Source: an uncultured Burkholderiales bacterium
Lineage (GTDB): Bacteria > Pseudomonadota > Gammaproteobacteria > Burkholderiales > Burkholderiaceae_C
NCBI GenBank assembly: GCA_943908475.1
Contig: CALTTG010000037.1
Coordinates: forward strand, 1-32,303
Length of the DNA: 32,303 bases
Direction: 5' to 3'
A program made the translations under genes and the position numbers. This document shows positions 22,704 to 30,868 of the stretch, piece after piece (the first letter of the stretch is position 1; every line of letters starts with the position of its first letter). Under the pieces are notes generated by a model. The model ran no database searches and was not told where the DNA came from. It was given only the letters and a program-made list of their open reading frames with translations.

Positions 22704-22730
22704 GATTGATCGAACCCTTAGGAGTAAACC

Positions 22731-23594
22731 ATGCCTCAAGTTGTCAATACCAACATCACCGCGCTGAACGCTCAGCGCAACCTGTCGAGCAGCCAGTCTT
22801 CGCTGTCTGTGTCGATGCAACGCCTGTCGTCGGGTCTGCGCGTCAACTCCGCCAAGGACGACGCCGCCGGTCTGGCCATCTCGGAGCGCATGGGCGCCCA
22901 GGTTCGCGGCATGAACGTCGCGGTTCGCAACGCCAACGACGGCATCTCGCTGGTGCAAACCGCTGAAGGCGCGATGGCCAAAGTGGGCGATGCCCTGCAG
23001 CGCATGCGTGAACTGGCCGTGCAGTCTCGCAACTCGACCAACTCGTCGAGCGACAAAGATTCGCTGGACAAGGAATTCGGCGAGCTGGCCAAGGAAATTC
23101 AGCGCGTGATCGGTGGCACCACCTTCAACGGTCAGAACATCATTGGCAGCAACGCCGGCACCCTGACCTTCCAGGTCGGCGCCAACACCACCACGGACGA
23201 CGTGATCGAACTGGTGACCACCAACATGGGGGCCGCTGAAGACATCACCAACGTGGCAGGCACCAGCAACACCGGCTTGGGCCGCGCCTCGATTGGCAGC
23301 GCCGCCACCGCAGGCGACCTGGCCGATGTGATCGACAACATCGACGACGCCATCGACTTCGTCAACTCCGAACGCGCCACCATGGGTGCTTCGCAGAACC
23401 GCTTCGATGCCGTGATCTCCAATCTGCAGGTGTCGGTGGAAAACCAATCTGCCGCCAAGAGCCGCATCACCGATGCCGACTTCGCGACCGAAACCGCCAA
23501 CCTGTCTCGCGCTCAGATCCTGCAACAGGCGGGCAACGCGATGGTGGCCCAGGCCAACCAGCTGCCTCAGCAGGTGCTGTCTCTGCTGCGCTGA
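22731..23594 (+). CDS. fliC: Flagellin, first copy
   Basis: Filament subunit, 287 aa, exported by the flagellar type III system. The N-terminal D0/D1 (MPQVVNTNITALNAQRNL; SSGLRVNSAKDDAAGLAI; MNVAVRNANDGISLVQTAEGAM) and C-terminal D1/D0 (SRITDADFATETANLSRAQILQQAGNAM) are complete. The centre is only about 60 residues, so D2/D3 are essentially absent. The centre is rich in Ser, Thr and Asn (VAGTSNTGLGRASIGSAAT), offering glycosylation sites. No cysteine. AGGAG lies 6 bases before the ATG. Expressed from FliA promoters upstream and ended by a strong terminator. Confidence 0.98.
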   Translation: MPQVVNTNITALNAQRNLSSSQSSLSVSMQRLSSGLRVNSAKDDAAGLAISERMGAQVRGMNVAVRNANDGISLVQTAEGAMAKVGDALQRMRELAVQSRNSTNSSSDKDSLDKEFGELAKEIQRVIGGTTFNGQNIIGSNAGTLTFQVGANTTTDDVIELVTTNMGAAEDITNVAGTSNTGLGRASIGSAATAGDLADVIDNIDDAIDFVNSERATMGASQNRFDAVISNLQVSVENQSAAKSRITDADFATETANLSRAQILQQAGNAMVAQANQLPQQVLSLLR

Positions 23595-23617
23595 TACCGT
23601 CTCATCAGCCAGTGACC

Positions 23618-23646
23618 AAGGCTCCGCCGCCCGGCGGGGCCTTTTT
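23618..23646 (+). terminator. Rho-independent terminator of fliC1
   Basis: AAGGCTCCGCCG (23618-23629), a 2-base gap, and CGGCGGGGCCTT (23632-23643) form a 12-bp stem with one G-T pair, followed by T-rich TTTCTTT. It separates the two flagellin genes into independent transcripts. Confidence 0.9.
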
Positions 23647-23713
23647 CTTTGCTCGGGTGCGAAATGGCGCGTGAAACCTCTCCTTTTCGCCCCAATGCCA
23701 TGACAAACACACT

Positions 23714-23750
23714 TTCACAATCGGATCAACAGGTTTATAGACGGAACCTG
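23714..23750 (+). promoter_or_regulatory. Possible sigma-70-type promoter of the second flagellin gene
   Basis: TTCACA (23714-23719), 16 bases, TATAGA (23736-23741). The -10 lies inside an inverted repeat, CAGGTT (23730-23735) and AACCTG (23745-23750), which could be a binding site. No FliA-type sequence with correct spacing was found in this gap, in contrast to fliC1, fliD and fliS. Confidence 0.35.
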
Positions 23751-23815
23751 TGGTCCGGCCCAGGCTGCAGTCAAGCCTCTGCCGGGAGTCACTGGCTTCT
23801 TGTGGAGTGCTTGTC

Positions 23816-24679
23816 ATGCCTCAAACCATCAATACCAACCTTGTGTCGCTCAATGCGCAGCGCAACTTGACCTCATCGCAGGGCGCGCTGGCCACTTCCA
23901 TGCAACGCCTGTCCTCCGGCATGCGCGTCAACTCTGCGAAAGACGATGCCGCCGGCCTGGCCATCGCCGAGCGCATGAACGCACAGATCCGAGGCATGAA
24001 CGTCGCCGTGCGCAACGCCAACGACGGCATCTCGCTCGCACAGGTGGCCGAAGGGGCCCTCAGCAAGGTCGGTGATGCGCTGCAGCGCATGCGGGAACTG
24101 GCGATTCAGTCCCGAAACGCCACCAACTCATCGAGCGACAAAGACTCGCTCGACAAGGAGTTCGGCGAGCTGGCCAAGGAAATTCAGCGGGTTTTGGGGG
24201 GCACCACCTTCAACGGCAAGAACATCCTGGGTTCTGAAGCCGGCACACAGACCTTTCAGATCGGGGCCAACACCTCGACCGACGACACGATCGACATCGT
24301 CACGTCGAACCTGCAAAGCGACACCGTCATCACGGACGTTGCGGGCATCGACAACACCGGTTCGCTGCGCGGCAACATCAACAGCGCGGCCACGGTGGGC
24401 GACATTGGCGATGTGATCGACAACATCGACGAGGCCATCGACCTGGTCAACAACACCCGCGCCACGTTCGGTGCCACACAGTCTCGCTTCGACGCCATCG
24501 TGTCGAACCTGATGGTGTCGGCCGAAAACCAGGCGTCGGCCCGCAGCCGCATCATGGACGCCGACTTCGCCGCAGAAACCGCCGCGATGTCCCGCGCGCA
24601 GATCCTGCAACAGGCCGGCAACGCCATGGTGGCGCAGGCCAACCAGTTGCCCCAGCAGGTGCTCAAGTTGCTGGGCTGA
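23816..24679 (+). CDS. fliC2: Flagellin, second copy
   Basis: A second 287 aa filament protein, roughly three quarters identical to the first by eye, with the same complete D0/D1 ends (MPQTINTNLVSLNAQRNL; SRIMDADFAAETAAMSRAQILQQAGNAM). Differences cluster in the short centre (SDTVITDVAGIDNTGSLRGNINSAAT) and around residues 8-30. Start at ATG 23816 with GGAG 9 bases upstream; the frame extends back to 23750 but the family start is clear. It has its own upstream region after the fliC1 terminator and so may be expressed differently; it may form a filament segment or be a minor subunit. Confidence 0.96.
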   Translation: MPQTINTNLVSLNAQRNLTSSQGALATSMQRLSSGMRVNSAKDDAAGLAIAERMNAQIRGMNVAVRNANDGISLAQVAEGALSKVGDALQRMRELAIQSRNATNSSSDKDSLDKEFGELAKEIQRVLGGTTFNGKNILGSEAGTQTFQIGANTSTDDTIDIVTSNLQSDTVITDVAGIDNTGSLRGNINSAATVGDIGDVIDNIDEAIDLVNNTRATFGATQSRFDAIVSNLMVSAENQASARSRIMDADFAAETAAMSRAQILQQAGNAMVAQANQLPQQVLKLLG

Positions 24680-24698
24680 TGCAGCCCATTCAATTTGT
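24672..24698 (+). terminator. Possible weak terminator at the end of the second flagellin gene
   Basis: TGGGCTG (24672-24678) and CAGCCCA (24682-24688) form a 7-bp stem that includes the stop codon, followed by TTCAATTTGT. The T-tract is broken, so termination may be partial. Confidence 0.45.
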
Positions 24699-24712
24699 CA
24701 CAGTTCCGACCC

Positions 24713-24739
24713 TCAAGCCCTCAGGGCAGAGGCCGAAAT
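24713..24739 (+). promoter_or_regulatory. Sigma-28 (FliA)-like promoter of fliD
   Basis: TCAAGCCC, 11 bases, GCCGAAAT: the same -35 and spacing as the strong site at 22367, with six of eight -10 bases. The leader also contains an 8-bp inverted repeat, CCCTCAGG (24718-24725) and CCTGAGGG (24761-24768). Confidence 0.5.
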
Positions 24740-24824
24740 CGAGGTCGTAGAGGCGTTTTTCCTGAGGGGACAGCGCCTGTTGGCCCATTGACGGCCACAC
24801 ATCGACGGATGAGAGGGTAGTACC

Positions 24825-26306
24825 ATGGCTTCAATCACTTCAGCAGGACTTGGCAGCGGTCTCGACGTGACCACCATCGTGTCGCAGTTGACGGAACTGG
24901 AGCGCGCGCCCATCAAGCAGCTTCAGACCGAAGCGACCAAGCTGCAAACCAAGATTTCCTCGTTCGGCTCACTGACCAGTTCGGTGTCCTCGCTGAGGGA
25001 TGCGGCATCCAAACTCACCCTGCCCAGCACCTGGTCGGCGACGACCGCCACCTCGGCGGCCACCGATTCGGTGTCTGTGTCCACCGACAGCAATGCGGCC
25101 GTGGGCAATTACAGCGTGGCCGTTCAGGCACTCGCCGCAGGGCAGACCACCGCCAGCGCCACCTTCGCCTCATCGGGCGCGATGATCGGCATCGGCACCC
25201 TCACTTTTGAGATCGGCACCTACAGCGCCGGGCAGAGCACCTTCAGCACCAACCCTCGCTGGCCTCGCGCCACGGTGGAAATCACCGCAGCGGACAACTC
25301 GCTCGAAAAGGTCAGAGACAAAATCAACTCGGCCGGCATTGGCGTGAGCGCTTCGGTGGTGACAGATGCCACCGGCTCTCGGCTGGTGTTCCGGTCGACC
25401 GAGACCGGAGCTGCCAACGGCTTCAAAATCTCGGTGGACGACGACGATGGCGTGGACACCGACCGGACCGGGCTGTCGGCCCTGGCCTATGACCCGACCC
25501 TCCAGGTCGACGATGGCACGGGCAACGGCACCACACGGGCCCTGCGCAACATGGACCCCATCCAGGAAGCGGCCAATGCCCGCATGACCATCAATGGTCT
25601 GCCGGTCGAATCGGCCACAAACACCGTGACGGGTGCGGTGGAAGGCCTCACGCTCAAACTCAGCAAAGTCACGACCAGCCCGGTGGATGTCGGCGTCAAG
25701 CAAGACACCGAATCGATCAAGAAGGCAATCACCGACTTTGCCACCGCCTACACCAGCCTCAACAACCTGATCCGGGATCAGACCAAGTACGACGCCACCA
25801 CCAAGAAGGCGGGGGCGCTGCAGGGCGACGCCGCCGCCATCTCCATCCAGACGCGGGCGCGCTCGATCCTGTCTCAAACCTCGGGCGCCTCCAGCGTCTA
25901 CACCCAGCTGAGCAACATCGGTCTGTCCATCGACGCCAACGGCGGCCTGTCGGTGAGTTCCACCAAGTTGGAAGGGGCGCTGGGCAGCAACCTCGCCGAA
26001 GTCAAGAAGCTGTTTGCCAACCTCGACAGCAACAACAGCGCCAACGATGGCTTCGCCCAGCGGTTCAAGAACCTGGGCACCGAAGTCACGGGCTTCGAAG
26101 GCACCTTGAGCACCCGCACCTCAGGCCTTCAGAAGCGGCTGAGCGACAACAGCAAACGTCAAACCGAACTGGAAGAGCGTGTGGCGCTCTACAAGGCCCG
26201 ACTGACCAAGCAATACAACACCTTGGACGGCAACATGTCCAAGCTCAACGGGCTGTCGAGCTACGTGTCTCAGCAGATCGCAGCCTTGAACAACAGCAAC
26301 TCCTGA
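24825..26306 (+). CDS. fliD: Flagellar hook-associated protein 2 (filament cap)
   Basis: The 493 aa filament-capping protein at the tip that folds incoming flagellin. N-terminal ITSAGLGSGLDVTTIVSQLTELERAPIKQLQ is the classic FliD start; FANLDSNNSANDGFAQRFK, then the coiled-coil C-terminus with KRLSDNSKRQTELEERVALYKARLTKQYNTLDGNMSKLNGLSSYVSQQ are the FliD_C region. Length is typical. AGGG lies about 9 bases before the ATG. It sits between flagellin and fliS as in most betaproteobacteria. Confidence 0.97.
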   Translation: MASITSAGLGSGLDVTTIVSQLTELERAPIKQLQTEATKLQTKISSFGSLTSSVSSLRDAASKLTLPSTWSATTATSAATDSVSVSTDSNAAVGNYSVAVQALAAGQTTASATFASSGAMIGIGTLTFEIGTYSAGQSTFSTNPRWPRATVEITAADNSLEKVRDKINSAGIGVSASVVTDATGSRLVFRSTETGAANGFKISVDDDDGVDTDRTGLSALAYDPTLQVDDGTGNGTTRALRNMDPIQEAANARMTINGLPVESATNTVTGAVEGLTLKLSKVTTSPVDVGVKQDTESIKKAITDFATAYTSLNNLIRDQTKYDATTKKAGALQGDAAAISIQTRARSILSQTSGASSVYTQLSNIGLSIDANGGLSVSSTKLEGALGSNLAEVKKLFANLDSNNSANDGFAQRFKNLGTEVTGFEGTLSTRTSGLQKRLSDNSKRQTELEERVALYKARLTKQYNTLDGNMSKLNGLSSYVSQQIAALNNSNS

Positions 26307-26345
26307 AAGGCGTTGAATAGTGGGGATTTGGCCGATTTCAACCGG

Positions 26346-26372
26346 TCAAGAGCTTGACAGCGGTGCCGATAA
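26346..26372 (+). promoter_or_regulatory. Sigma-28 (FliA) promoter of fliS-fliT
   Basis: TCAAGAGC, 11 bases, GCCGATAA, with a perfect -10, 40 bases before the fliS start. The -35 is part of a short palindrome, GTCAAG-AG-CTTGAC (26345-26358). Confidence 0.75.
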
Positions 26373-26412
26373 CTACATCAACACAGCAAACATCTTCTGA
26401 AAGAAGTTCCAG

Positions 26413-26868
26413 ATGTACGCCACCGCCACCCAAAGCGCTCCCTCCGTGTTCTCGCCTCGTTCGGTCAGCAACGCCTATCGCCAGATCGGCGTCGAAACCG
26501 GCATCACCGGCGCACACCCCCACAACCTGGTCACCATGTTGTTCAACGGCGCCCTCGAATCGATTGCGCACGCACGGGGTGCGCTGGCATCGCGAGACAT
26601 CGAAGCCAAGTGTCGGCACATCAGCAAGGCCGTCCAGATCGTCGAAGAAGGCCTGCGTGGCGGACTCGACCTGCAGGCCGGCGGTGAGATCGCCCAGAAC
26701 CTGCATGCGCTGTACGGCTACATCGCCATGCGCCTGACCCAGGGCAACCTGAGGTCGGACGACAAGGCACTCGAAGAATGCGCCAGCTTGCTGACTCCCC
26801 TGCGCGACGCCTGGGTGAGCATTCGATCGGAAGCCTCCGCCACCCTCAACCAAAAGGTGTCCGCATGA
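26413..26868 (+). CDS. fliS: Flagellin export chaperone FliS
   Basis: A 151 aa chaperone that binds the C-terminal D0 helix of flagellin and prevents polymerisation in the cytoplasm. Family core: NAYRQIGVETGITGAHPHNLVTMLFNGALESI, the AQNLHALYGYIAMRLTQGNLR helix, and LLTPLRDAW. The first 15 or so residues are variable. The ribosome binding site (AAGAAG) is weak. The stop overlaps the fliT start (ATGA), so the chaperones are coupled. Confidence 0.96.
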   Translation: MYATATQSAPSVFSPRSVSNAYRQIGVETGITGAHPHNLVTMLFNGALESIAHARGALASRDIEAKCRHISKAVQIVEEGLRGGLDLQAGGEIAQNLHALYGYIAMRLTQGNLRSDDKALEECASLLTPLRDAWVSIRSEASATLNQKVSA

Positions 26869-27209
26869 ACGCCCCAGAACTCATCAGCGCCCCCGAAGAC
26901 GAAGTTCAAGGCCAGGGTCTGCTGACCTACTACGAGGCCATCGAACATGCCAGCCAAGACATGCTGGATGCCGCACGGGCCGGCGACTGGGACACCGTGG
27001 TCCGCCTCGAGGGGGCCTGCGCGGTGCTGATTGCCCGACTCAAACATGCCGCAGCCGAGCAGCCACTCGGCGCCGAAGAAGCCGCCCTCAAAGGCCGCAT
27101 CATGCACCGCATCTTGCTCAATGACGCCGAAGTGCGCAACCTGGCCGAGCCCTGGATCAACGACCTCAGCCGGCTCAATGGTCATCCAGACGGCGGCCAC
27201 CTCCACTGA
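26865..27209 (+). CDS. fliT: FliT-like flagellar chaperone
   Basis: A 114 aa, mostly helical, acidic protein in the fliT position directly after fliS. FliT is the FliD export chaperone and in enterics also restrains FlhDC. Helices seen: LLTYYEAIEHASQDMLDAARAGDWDTVVRLEGACAVLIARLK and RIMHRILLNDAEVRNLAEPW, typical of the short betaproteobacterial FliT. Sequence similarity in this family is low, so the call leans on context. ATG 26865 overlaps the fliS stop; an earlier in-frame ATG at 26778 lies in fliS and is rejected. Confidence 0.82.
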   Translation: MNAPELISAPEDEVQGQGLLTYYEAIEHASQDMLDAARAGDWDTVVRLEGACAVLIARLKHAAAEQPLGAEEAALKGRIMHRILLNDAEVRNLAEPWINDLSRLNGHPDGGHLH

Positions 27210-27229
27210 CGCACCAAAGACCCCACGCC

Positions 27230-27952
27230 ATGCCCGGCACCACCGCGACGCTGGACGATTTTCGGATCACGTCGCCCATCGAGATTCAGGCGCTGCTCAA
27301 GCAATTGCTCGAGCACAACATCATGGTCACGCTCAGCGGCCCATGCGGGGTGTCCTACACCACCCTGCTGTGGGCGGCCGATGCCCCGCGAGGGGTGATC
27401 AGCTTCAGTGCAGAGTCCAACGACCAACGGCTCCAGCAGTTGCTCGAGGCCGGGGAGATTGTGGCCGTGGCTTACCTCGACAGCATCAAGGTGCAGTTTG
27501 ACGTCGATGGCGCGGTGCTGGTGCGGGGGGGAAACACCGCGATCAACGCCCAGTACCCCGACCAGTTCTACCGCTTCCAGCGGCGGTCGGCATTCCGGGT
27601 CAAGCCCCTGGGCGGCAGCCTGCCCAAGGCGGCCCTGAGACACCCGGCCAAACCCGAGATGCAGCTCGATCTGCGCGTGCTGGACATCAGCCTGGGCGGT
27701 GTCGCGCTGTTCCTGCCTGACCAGGTGCCGATGCTGCAGGCGGGCAGCGTCCTTCGGCACACCCAACTCGTGCTGGACGAAGAAACCGTGCTGGATGTCG
27801 ACCTCATGATCCACCATGTGTCGGTCATGAACCCCGAATCCCGAGGTGCGCGATTGGGCTGCGAGATCCTCAACCTGCACGGCAGTGATGAACGCGCCCT
27901 GCAGCATTTCATCAACCAGACGCAAAAGCGCCGCGCCGCCATCGCCCGGTGA
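27230..27952 (+). CDS. ycgR: YcgR-like flagellar brake protein (PilZ domain)
   Basis: A 240 aa two-domain protein: an N-terminal YcgR-type beta domain (residues 10-110) and a C-terminal PilZ domain that binds cyclic di-GMP through RRSAFR (118-123) and DISLGG (152-157). c-di-GMP-bound YcgR slows the motor by contacting rotor/stator proteins. It is 20 bases after fliT and probably shares the FliA promoter at 26346, which ties the brake to late flagellar expression. Confidence 0.9.
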   Translation: MPGTTATLDDFRITSPIEIQALLKQLLEHNIMVTLSGPCGVSYTTLLWAADAPRGVISFSAESNDQRLQQLLEAGEIVAVAYLDSIKVQFDVDGAVLVRGGNTAINAQYPDQFYRFQRRSAFRVKPLGGSLPKAALRHPAKPEMQLDLRVLDISLGGVALFLPDQVPMLQAGSVLRHTQLVLDEETVLDVDLMIHHVSVMNPESRGARLGCEILNLHGSDERALQHFINQTQKRRAAIAR

Positions 27953-27992
27953 ACCACCGATCCGTCGAGGCAGTCGCTGGTAGCATCGGCGG

Positions 27993-28928
27993 ATGAACAC
28001 GACGACTGCGCCCTGGATCATTGCCACCCGCGAAAGCCGCCTTGCCTTGTGGCAAGCCGAGCATGTTCGAGACCTGCTGAGCACGCTTTCTGCGCGTCCG
28101 GTGACGCTGCTGGGCATGACCACCAAAGGCGACCAAATCCTCGATCGCTCCCTCTCGAAGGTCGGCGGCAAAGGCCTGTTTGTCAAAGAACTTGAAGTGG
28201 CCCTCGAAGAGGGACGCGCTCACCTGGCGGTTCACTCGCTCAAAGATGTGCCCATGGAGTTGCCCGAGGGGTTCGTGCTGAGCACCGTGATGACCCGGGA
28301 AGACCCACGAGATGCCTTGGTCAGCCCCCGATACGACAGCCTCAATGCCCTGCCACCCGGTGCCGTGGTGGGCACATCCAGCCTGCGACGCTTGGTGCAA
28401 CTCAAGGCACTGCGCCCTGACCTGCGCATCGAGCCGCTGCGCGGGAACCTGGACACCCGGTTGAAGAAGCTGGACGACGGTCACTACGACGCCATCGTGC
28501 TGGCAGCGGCCGGCTTGAAGCGCTTGGGCCTGGCCCAACGCATTCGCCAGGTCATCGACCCCGCCGACATGTTGCCTGCCGCAGGTCAAGGCGCCCTGGG
28601 CCTGGAGATCCGCAGCACGCAGCACGACCTGGCAGCGTTGCTGCAGCCCCTGAACCACCTCCCCACTCGGCTGGCCACCCTGGCCGAACGGGCCGTCTCG
28701 CGGGCACTGGGGGGCAGTTGCTCCATGCCACTGGCCGCCCATGGCACCTGGCAAGCCGATGGCCAGTTGAGCCTGAGCGCGCTGTTGGGGCACCCCGAAC
28801 GCGATGGCTTGTTGCGCGCTCAAACGCTCGGTCGCCCGGAAACCGACGCACAAGCCGAAGGGCTTGGACAGCGTGTGGCGCAGGCCCTGCTGGATCAAGG
28901 GGCACAGAGCTGGCTGGCCCCGGCATGA
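27993..28928 (+). CDS. hemC: Porphobilinogen deaminase (hydroxymethylbilane synthase)
   Basis: Polymerises four porphobilinogens into hydroxymethylbilane. The 311 aa protein has the dipyrromethane cofactor cysteine Cys243 in LGGSCSMPL, catalytic aspartate in HSLKDVP (81-87), and the binding segments GTSSLRR (127-133) and RGNLDTRL (150-157). The ribosome binding site is weak. The 40-base gap after the PilZ gene may hold a promoter, but no clear one is seen. The stop overlaps hemD (ATGA). Confidence 0.98.
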   Translation: MNTTTAPWIIATRESRLALWQAEHVRDLLSTLSARPVTLLGMTTKGDQILDRSLSKVGGKGLFVKELEVALEEGRAHLAVHSLKDVPMELPEGFVLSTVMTREDPRDALVSPRYDSLNALPPGAVVGTSSLRRLVQLKALRPDLRIEPLRGNLDTRLKKLDDGHYDAIVLAAAGLKRLGLAQRIRQVIDPADMLPAAGQGALGLEIRSTQHDLAALLQPLNHLPTRLATLAERAVSRALGGSCSMPLAAHGTWQADGQLSLSALLGHPERDGLLRAQTLGRPETDAQAEGLGQRVAQALLDQGAQSWLAPA

Positions 28929-29734
28929 TGATCCTGGTCACCCGACCAGAACCACAGGCCACTCAGTGGGCCGAGCAGCTCCAAGCCGCCGGTCTGAGCG
29001 CGGCGCCGCTGCCCTTGCTGGCGATGGCGCCCCCCGCAGATCCTCAAGCCGTCGAGCGAGCCTGGCGTCACTTAGACCAGCACCGCTGTGTCATGTTCGT
29101 CAGTCCCAACGCGGTGTCGTGGTTTGCCCGCCTGCGGCCCCACGGCGCCCCATGGCCGAGCGACACCCTGGCGGCTGCCCCCGGCCCCGGCACGGCGCAA
29201 GAAGCCCTGAGCGCTCTGGCCGACGCAGGACTTCGCCCCGACCAAGTGCTGTGCCCGCCCCCAGACAGCGGCCAATTCGACTCGGAACACCTCTGGCCCC
29301 TGCTCTCGCCCCTGAACTGGACCGGCCAGACCGTGCTGATCGTGGGCGGGGGTGACCAGGTGGAGGTCAAGGGCCGACAGTGGCTGACCGAGCGCTGGCA
29401 GGCGGCAGGCGCGAGGGTCCAGCCCCTGCTGGCTTACACCCGCGGCGCCCCCGACTGGACGCCCGCTGCGCAAGCCCTGTTGGCACAAGCACTGAACCAC
29501 CCCGCCGGACACCTGTGGTTGCTCAGCAGCTCCCAGGCCATCGACCAGCTCATGGCGCGGGTGCCCCGATGGCCCGCCGGCACCCGCGCCCTGTGCACGC
29601 ACCCCAAGGTGGCCGAGCGCGCCCGTCAAGCTGGATTCGAGCACATTGTCGACAGCAGGCCACAAGCGGCCGAGGTGGTCCAGACCTGCCTGCGCATCGA
29701 TGCCACCGGACCGAGTGCGGTCGATACAATCTGA
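28925..29734 (+). CDS. hemD: Uroporphyrinogen-III synthase
   Basis: Cyclises hydroxymethylbilane with inversion of ring D. This family is poorly conserved. Here the 269 aa protein starts ILVTRPEPQATQWAEQLQAAGL, typical of HemD, and has FVSPNAVSWF, GPGTAQEAL and LLSSSQAIDQLM at the positions expected of the two-lobed fold. ATG 28925 overlaps the hemC stop; ATG 28928 is an equally possible start. A longer frame reaching 28718 lies in hemC and is rejected. Confidence 0.93.
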   Translation: MMILVTRPEPQATQWAEQLQAAGLSAAPLPLLAMAPPADPQAVERAWRHLDQHRCVMFVSPNAVSWFARLRPHGAPWPSDTLAAAPGPGTAQEALSALADAGLRPDQVLCPPPDSGQFDSEHLWPLLSPLNWTGQTVLIVGGGDQVEVKGRQWLTERWQAAGARVQPLLAYTRGAPDWTPAAQALLAQALNHPAGHLWLLSSSQAIDQLMARVPRWPAGTRALCTHPKVAERARQAGFEHIVDSRPQAAEVVQTCLRIDATGPSAVDTI

Positions 29735-29740
29735 GGCACC

Positions 29741-30856
29741 GTGAGCGATTCTTCCTCCCCAACGCAGCCGGCCCTCGCGGCCCCTGACCCCGCCCGAACG
29801 ACCGGGGCCCCCTCGCATGCCCCCGCCACAGGGCGGGTGGGTCCCTGGCCGTTGTGGAGCTGGTTGGTCTTGGGCGCGATCGCCGCGGGCGGTGCTTGGA
29901 TCGGTTGGGGGGCCCAGCAACGGGTGGCCCAACTTGAAGTCGAGCTGGTCAAACGTCAGCAAGACAGCCAGACCCAAGCCCAAGAAGCCAGGCTGCGGGC
30001 CAAACAAGCCGAAGAGCAGGCGCGAGAGGCGTCGGCCCGGGCCCTGCTGCTGGAGTCGCGACTGGCGGAGGTGGCCCTGCAGCGCGGTCAGGTCGAAGAC
30101 CTGGTCAAGTCCATGTCTCGCTCGCGGGACGAAAACCTGCTGGTGGACATCGAAGCCTCGCTGCGGGTGGCCATCCAGCAATCCAACATGACGGGCAGCG
30201 CGGAGCCGCTGGTCTCGGCCCTGCAGACTGCTGACGAGCGCCTGGCCCGTGCGCAACAGCCGCGCCTCGACCTGGTGCGCCGCGCCCTGGCCAGAGACCT
30301 CGACCGCATCAAAGCGACCCGCTTGGCCGACCTGTCCACCCTGGCCATTCGGCTGGACGAGGCCATCCGGCTGGTCGATGAAATGCCCCTGATCAGTGAC
30401 CGGACGTCGCCGAACACCCCGGCGCCCGCGCCGGTGGCTTCATCGCCCTCACCTGCCGCAGCGCAACCGGGTGGGCCTTGGCAACAGCTGCTGAACTGGA
30501 GCCAGCGAGGGGCACAAATCGTGTGGCAAGAGGCCCGGTCGCTGGTGCGCATCACCCGAATTGATCGGCCCGAGGCCATGCTCATTTCACCTGACCAGGC
30601 CTTTTTCCTGCGAGAAAACCTCAAGCTCAGGCTGCTCAATGCTCGCTTGGCCCTGCTCAGCCGCCAGACACCGACCGCGTTGTCTGACCTGCAGGGTGCA
30701 CAACAGATGATGGCTCGCTACTTCGACATGAACGCGCGCAAATCTCAGTTGACCCAGGGGCTGATGACCGAAGTGCTGGAGCAGGCGGACAAAACGCAGA
30801 CCCCGCGACCTGACGACACCCTCGCGGCCCTCACCACCTTGGCCGCCACGCGCTGA
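29741..30856 (+). CDS. hemX: HemX-like membrane-anchored protein
   Basis: A 371 aa protein that starts at GTG with GAGG just upstream. A short cytoplasmic segment leads to one membrane span (about LWSWLVLGAIAAGGAWIGWG, 37-56), a long coiled coil rich in Gln, Glu and Ala (60-120), and a globular part with FFLRENLKLRLLNARLALLSRQ. It was historically called uroporphyrin-III C-methyltransferase, but it lacks the SAM methyltransferase domain; the role is uncertain, probably supporting haem enzymes at the membrane. A Pro-Ala-Ser-rich linker lies near residues 226-245. It is 6 bases after hemD. Confidence 0.9.
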   Translation: MSDSSSPTQPALAAPDPARTTGAPSHAPATGRVGPWPLWSWLVLGAIAAGGAWIGWGAQQRVAQLEVELVKRQQDSQTQAQEARLRAKQAEEQAREASARALLLESRLAEVALQRGQVEDLVKSMSRSRDENLLVDIEASLRVAIQQSNMTGSAEPLVSALQTADERLARAQQPRLDLVRRALARDLDRIKATRLADLSTLAIRLDEAIRLVDEMPLISDRTSPNTPAPAPVASSPSPAAAQPGGPWQQLLNWSQRGAQIVWQEARSLVRITRIDRPEAMLISPDQAFFLRENLKLRLLNARLALLSRQTPTALSDLQGAQQMMARYFDMNARKSQLTQGLMTEVLEQADKTQTPRPDDTLAALTTLAATR

Positions 30857-30868
30857 GGGCACGGCACC

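Larger units (their letters stand above)
22356..22730. other. Divergent intergenic region between the glycan block and the flagellin genes
   Basis: About 375 bases without a gene. It holds two plus-strand FliA-type promoters and two hairpins in the flagellin leader (listed separately). A T7 run is at 22500-22506. I see no clear sigma-70 promoter for the minus-strand block, though one is expected here. Confidence 0.7.
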
